Below, piece by piece: positions 12,330 to 14,925 of a stretch of 14,925 nucleotides of DNA. Position 1 is the first letter of the stretch, and each line of letters opens with the position of its first letter. The stretch is from Candidatus Woesearchaeota archaeon (lineage in GTDB: Archaea; Nanobdellota; Nanobdellia; Woesearchaeales; GW2011-AR4). Made by a program: the position numbers and the translations under genes. The notes under the pieces are model-generated. The model ran no database searches. It saw nothing but the letters and a program-made list of their open reading frames with translations, and was not told the origin of the DNA. The stretch covers positions 1 through 14,925 of the forward strand of contig JACPMP010000048.1 of NCBI GenBank assembly GCA_016185915.1, given 5' to 3'.

Positions 12330-14925
12330 ATGAGATTTCAAAAAGCTATAAAGAGGATGATTGCATTAGGTATAGGAGCTGTGATGTTAAGTTCAATGGC
12401 ATCAGCAGCAGTAGATTTGGCTAATTACCCTGCACCATTTATAAAAGATGGCAAATTTCAAGGAGTTCTAGTTGTTGGTGATAAAGCAGCAGCAGAAGAT
12501 GTTATCGGAATTTCTGACATAATTGCAAGCTTGCAGTTTGCAGCAACAAAGAAAGTTGAAGCAGCAGCAGCAGGAACTGTTTCAGTTGAAGGCGATGCAT
12601 GGCAAGTAGCAACATCTAATCATCTTGAATTAAGTGAAGATGGCAATACAGCTGACACAGTAGAAACATTAAGAAACATTACAACTTACGTTGACAAAAA
12701 CAATTTAAAGGCATTAGCATCTGGTTCTATTGATACTGGTAAAGCAACTTCACCTTATAACCAATATTTGTACCTTTTAGGACCTGGTGCGGGCACAACA
12801 TTGGACACAGGTTATGTTATTTACACTGAAAATGATGCAGATAAAACTGCAGATTTCCTATACTTCAAATCAGGAAGGGAAATAGGAAGGTATTTGATTG
12901 AATTTACAACAGCATTAGAAAGCGATGTTGATGATTCAGCTGGCTCAGCATCAACTACAGGACTATTCTTAACGGATTACCAAGATAGGGATATAACCAT
13001 GTTTGGCAAAAAATACACAATTGTAACAGCAAAAAGGACAACAACAGCTGGAAGTAGTGTTGTGCTAACTTTAATGGGCGGAGCAGGAAAAGACTCTTTG
13101 TTAGAAAAAACAACAAAGACTTATACAATTGGCGGAAAAAACTATGAAGTAACATTAAACTTCGTTGATTCTGATGAAGCACAATTTGTAATTAATGGCC
13201 AAATAACAAGAAAAATGAAAGATGGTGACACAGACAAGTTGGCAGATGGCACAAGCGTAGGTGTTACTGATGTATTGTACCAAGACTATGCTGGAGGTAT
13301 CCACAGTTCAACATTCTTCATTGGCGCAAATAAACTAGAATTAAAGGATACAGACGTAACAGATGTTGTATCGTCTAACTCCCTAAAAGTAGACGATAAT
13401 ACAATTGATGACGCAACAGTAATCATAGAGGGTTCTGACACAAACTCTACATTTAAGATAACAAGGATACACGTCAATATGACTGCAGATGACAACTTCT
13501 TCGTTGCAGCAGGTAAAAAGCTTAGTGATGCAATTAAGGAAGAAGGTGGTTCAGCTGCAGAGCCACAAGTATTGTTTACAGAAAACTGGGACATTGAATA
13601 CAAGGGATTGAAGAAAGTAAAAACAGAAAAAATAAAATTAAAGACAAGCGGCTCAAGCCAGTACAACCTTGAATTTGTGGATGGAGATGGCAACAAGGTG
13701 GATGTTCCAATTGCAAAAACAGTAACAGCAAGTAAAATTAAATTTGGAGATAACGAGAAAGACTTCATCAACAGGGAAAATGAAACAATTACAAAAGATG
13801 ACTACTTTGTTGTAACAGATGGCGCAAGAAAGAGAGGAGAGAGGAAGACATATATATTGCAATACAAAGGTGCTGACAAAGTAACTGCTGACAACCCCGT
13901 ACTTAAGTTCAAAGACTTGGGAAGCGGCAAGACAATAGAGCAAACATATACAGCAGGAACAGGCGAGGCAGAGCAGCAATTGGCTACCTTAAAAGTAGGC
14001 GGTGCTGACTTCAGGGTATACAACGTTTCAGCCATAAGAGCAAATGACTTCAACATAAGAGTTGACTTGGACGCTAGTGGAGCTACTAATGGGGTTAATG
14101 ACTCGTTTGTCAATATCACCACGAGATATGGTGCTGAGATTGGGTTAATTAACATGAGTTCAGGTGCAGCAGATGCTGAACCTAGCGCTATAATTTTGAC
14201 CATCAAAACACCAGATTCATTATTTGATGGCAATGCAAAAGATTCTTACGAGAATATACGACCAATCGATTATGGAGTCAACATAACTGCTGACTCAAGC
14301 ACAAAGGTTGCAATTGCAGTATTGACAGCTGCTACATCTGGTCAGCAAGGACAAAGATTAGCTGAAAGAACACCTGATGGAGAGACAAACGTACAATATG
14401 CATATACTACCTATGGTGCATTTATAAAAAGAGAGTCACCATCAAGCGAGCCTGGCTCATTTGAGATAGACTACCCAGAATCACAGAGATATGCGTTGGT
14501 ATACATCGCAGCCACAGGTACAACGTTTGCAGAGACAGGAGCAGCAACAACAGATGCAGTAACAGTCCAAAGAATCCAAGTTGGAGCTGCAAAGCTAGCA
14601 TCAGAAGTGTCTGATGTAAAGGCTCAGAATACAATCCTTGTTGGAGGTCCTTGTGCTAACGCAGCAGCAGCAACAGTAATGGGAAATCCAGCTGATTGTA
14701 CTGCAGGATTCACACCTGGAGAAGGTATGATTCAGTTATGGGAACATGCCAACGGAAATGTAGCAATGCTAATAGCTGGATACGGAGCTGTTGACACAAG
14801 AAACACAGCAGCAGTTGTTTCCAACTACAAAGACTACAAAGCAAACTTGAAAGGCACAAAGGTAACTGTAAAGAAGGTAAACAACCAATTGACAGTTGCT
14901 ACGCCAGTAGCTGCAGCAACAGGTA
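12330..14925 (+). CDS. S-layer protein, secreted (3' end outside window)
   Basis: This would form the paracrystalline surface coat. The frame is open for 865 codons to the right edge. Residues 1-26 are a signal peptide: basic start (MRFQKAIKRM), hydrophobic core and an A-S-A cleavage site before AVDLANYPAPFI. GVLVVGDKAAAEDVIGISDI follows, the N-terminal domain signature of Methanococcus-type S-layer proteins. The middle is Thr/Ala/Asp-rich and beta-like. Near the edge VGGPCANAAAA (from residue 771), GEGMIQLWEHANGNVAMLIAGY and DTRNTAAVVSNYKDY match the conserved archaeal S-layer C-terminal domain, so few codons should be missing. Two cysteines (PCAN and ADCT) flank this motif. Codons such as GCA and ACA dominate, as expected for a highly expressed Ala/Thr-rich protein. 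No C-terminal TM anchor is seen within the window. Confidence 0.95.
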   Translation, partial: MRFQKAIKRMIALGIGAVMLSSMASAAVDLANYPAPFIKDGKFQGVLVVGDKAAAEDVIGISDIIASLQFAATKKVEAAAAGTVSVEGDAWQVATSNHLELSEDGNTADTVETLRNITTYVDKNNLKALASGSIDTGKATSPYNQYLYLLGPGAGTTLDTGYVIYTENDADKTADFLYFKSGREIGRYLIEFTTALESDVDDSAGSASTTGLFLTDYQDRDITMFGKKYTIVTAKRTTTAGSSVVLTLMGGAGKDSLLEKTTKTYTIGGKNYEVTLNFVDSDEAQFVINGQITRKMKDGDTDKLADGTSVGVTDVLYQDYAGGIHSSTFFIGANKLELKDTDVTDVVSSNSLKVDDNTIDDATVIIEGSDTNSTFKITRIHVNMTADDNFFVAAGKKLSDAIKEEGGSAAEPQVLFTENWDIEYKGLKKVKTEKIKLKTSGSSQYNLEFVDGDGNKVDVPIAKTVTASKIKFGDNEKDFINRENETITKDDYFVVTDGARKRGERKTYILQYKGADKVTADNPVLKFKDLGSGKTIEQTYTAGTGEAEQQLATLKVGGADFRVYNVSAIRANDFNIRVDLDASGATNGVNDSFVNITTRYGAEIGLINMSSGAADAEPSAIILTIKTPDSLFDGNAKDSYENIRPIDYGVNITADSSTKVAIAVLTAATSGQQGQRLAERTPDGETNVQYAYTTYGAFIKRESPSSEPGSFEIDYPESQRYALVYIAATGTTFAETGAATTDAVTVQRIQVGAAKLASEVSDVKAQNTILVGGPCANAAAATVMGNPADCTAGFTPGEGMIQLWEHANGNVAMLIAGYGAVDTRNTAAVVSNYKDYKANLKGTKVTVKKVNNQLTVATPVAAATG

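Noticed and set aside
13286..14233. Long antisense ORFs opposite the S-layer gene
   Set aside because: They arise because GCA/ACA-rich sense codons leave few stops on the other strand; the sense frame is a clear S-layer protein.

Overview
The window looks like chromosomal DNA from an AT-rich archaeon, most likely a DPANN lineage of the Woesearchaeota/Pacearchaeota kind. The evidence is BRE/TATA promoter elements that would give leaderless or short-leader transcripts, a Methanococcus-type S-layer protein with its archaeal C-terminal motif, and an archaeal-style MoxR/DUF58/VWA membrane operon. Lineage is inferred from protein character only; no rRNA or other marker is present.

Layout. Bases 1-543 (minus) hold the N-terminal 181 codons of a threonyl-tRNA synthetase with TGS and bacterial-type editing domains. 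From 842 to 9909 (plus) runs one gene train: a 65-aa AbrB/SpoVT-type regulator, a 624-aa BatA-like VWA membrane protein, an 817-aa membrane protein with two VWA-like domains around a GATase-like domain, a 170-aa membrane-anchored coiled-coil protein, a 256-aa three-TM protein, a MoxR AAA+ ATPase and a DUF58 protein. Bases 10194-10685 (plus) encode a two-TM hypothetical protein. Bases 10729-12006 (minus) encode a family-2 glycosyltransferase fused to TPR repeats. From 12330 to the right edge lies a secreted S-layer protein, divergent from the glycosyltransferase.

How the genes may work together. MoxR ATPases with DUF58 and VWA proteins are generally regarded as chaperone-like machines that remodel or activate partner complexes. 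Here the soluble pair (MoxR, DUF58) sits downstream of four membrane-anchored components, which suggests a membrane assembly, with the AbrB protein as a possible operon regulator. The substrate cannot be read from the sequence.

What stands out. The operon shows signs of erosion or rewiring. The DUF58 protein lacks the segment holding the RxxDW motif and the MIDAS Asp. MoxR has an in-frame TAA followed by 13 more codons that look like its normal C terminus. The second VWA domain of the 817-aa protein has a degenerate MIDAS. Gene spacers are long, A-rich and invaded by repeats. Two spacers share a nearly identical 72-bp block and a looser adjoining unit. A palindromic element recurs at least five times, once as a 39-nt in-frame insertion inside the glycosyltransferase. 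The last codons of the DUF58 gene are repeated three more times downstream, two of these as the right arm of an inverted repeat. The S-layer gene has a strong hairpin predicted at the very 5' end of its mRNA and a strong Shine-Dalgarno.
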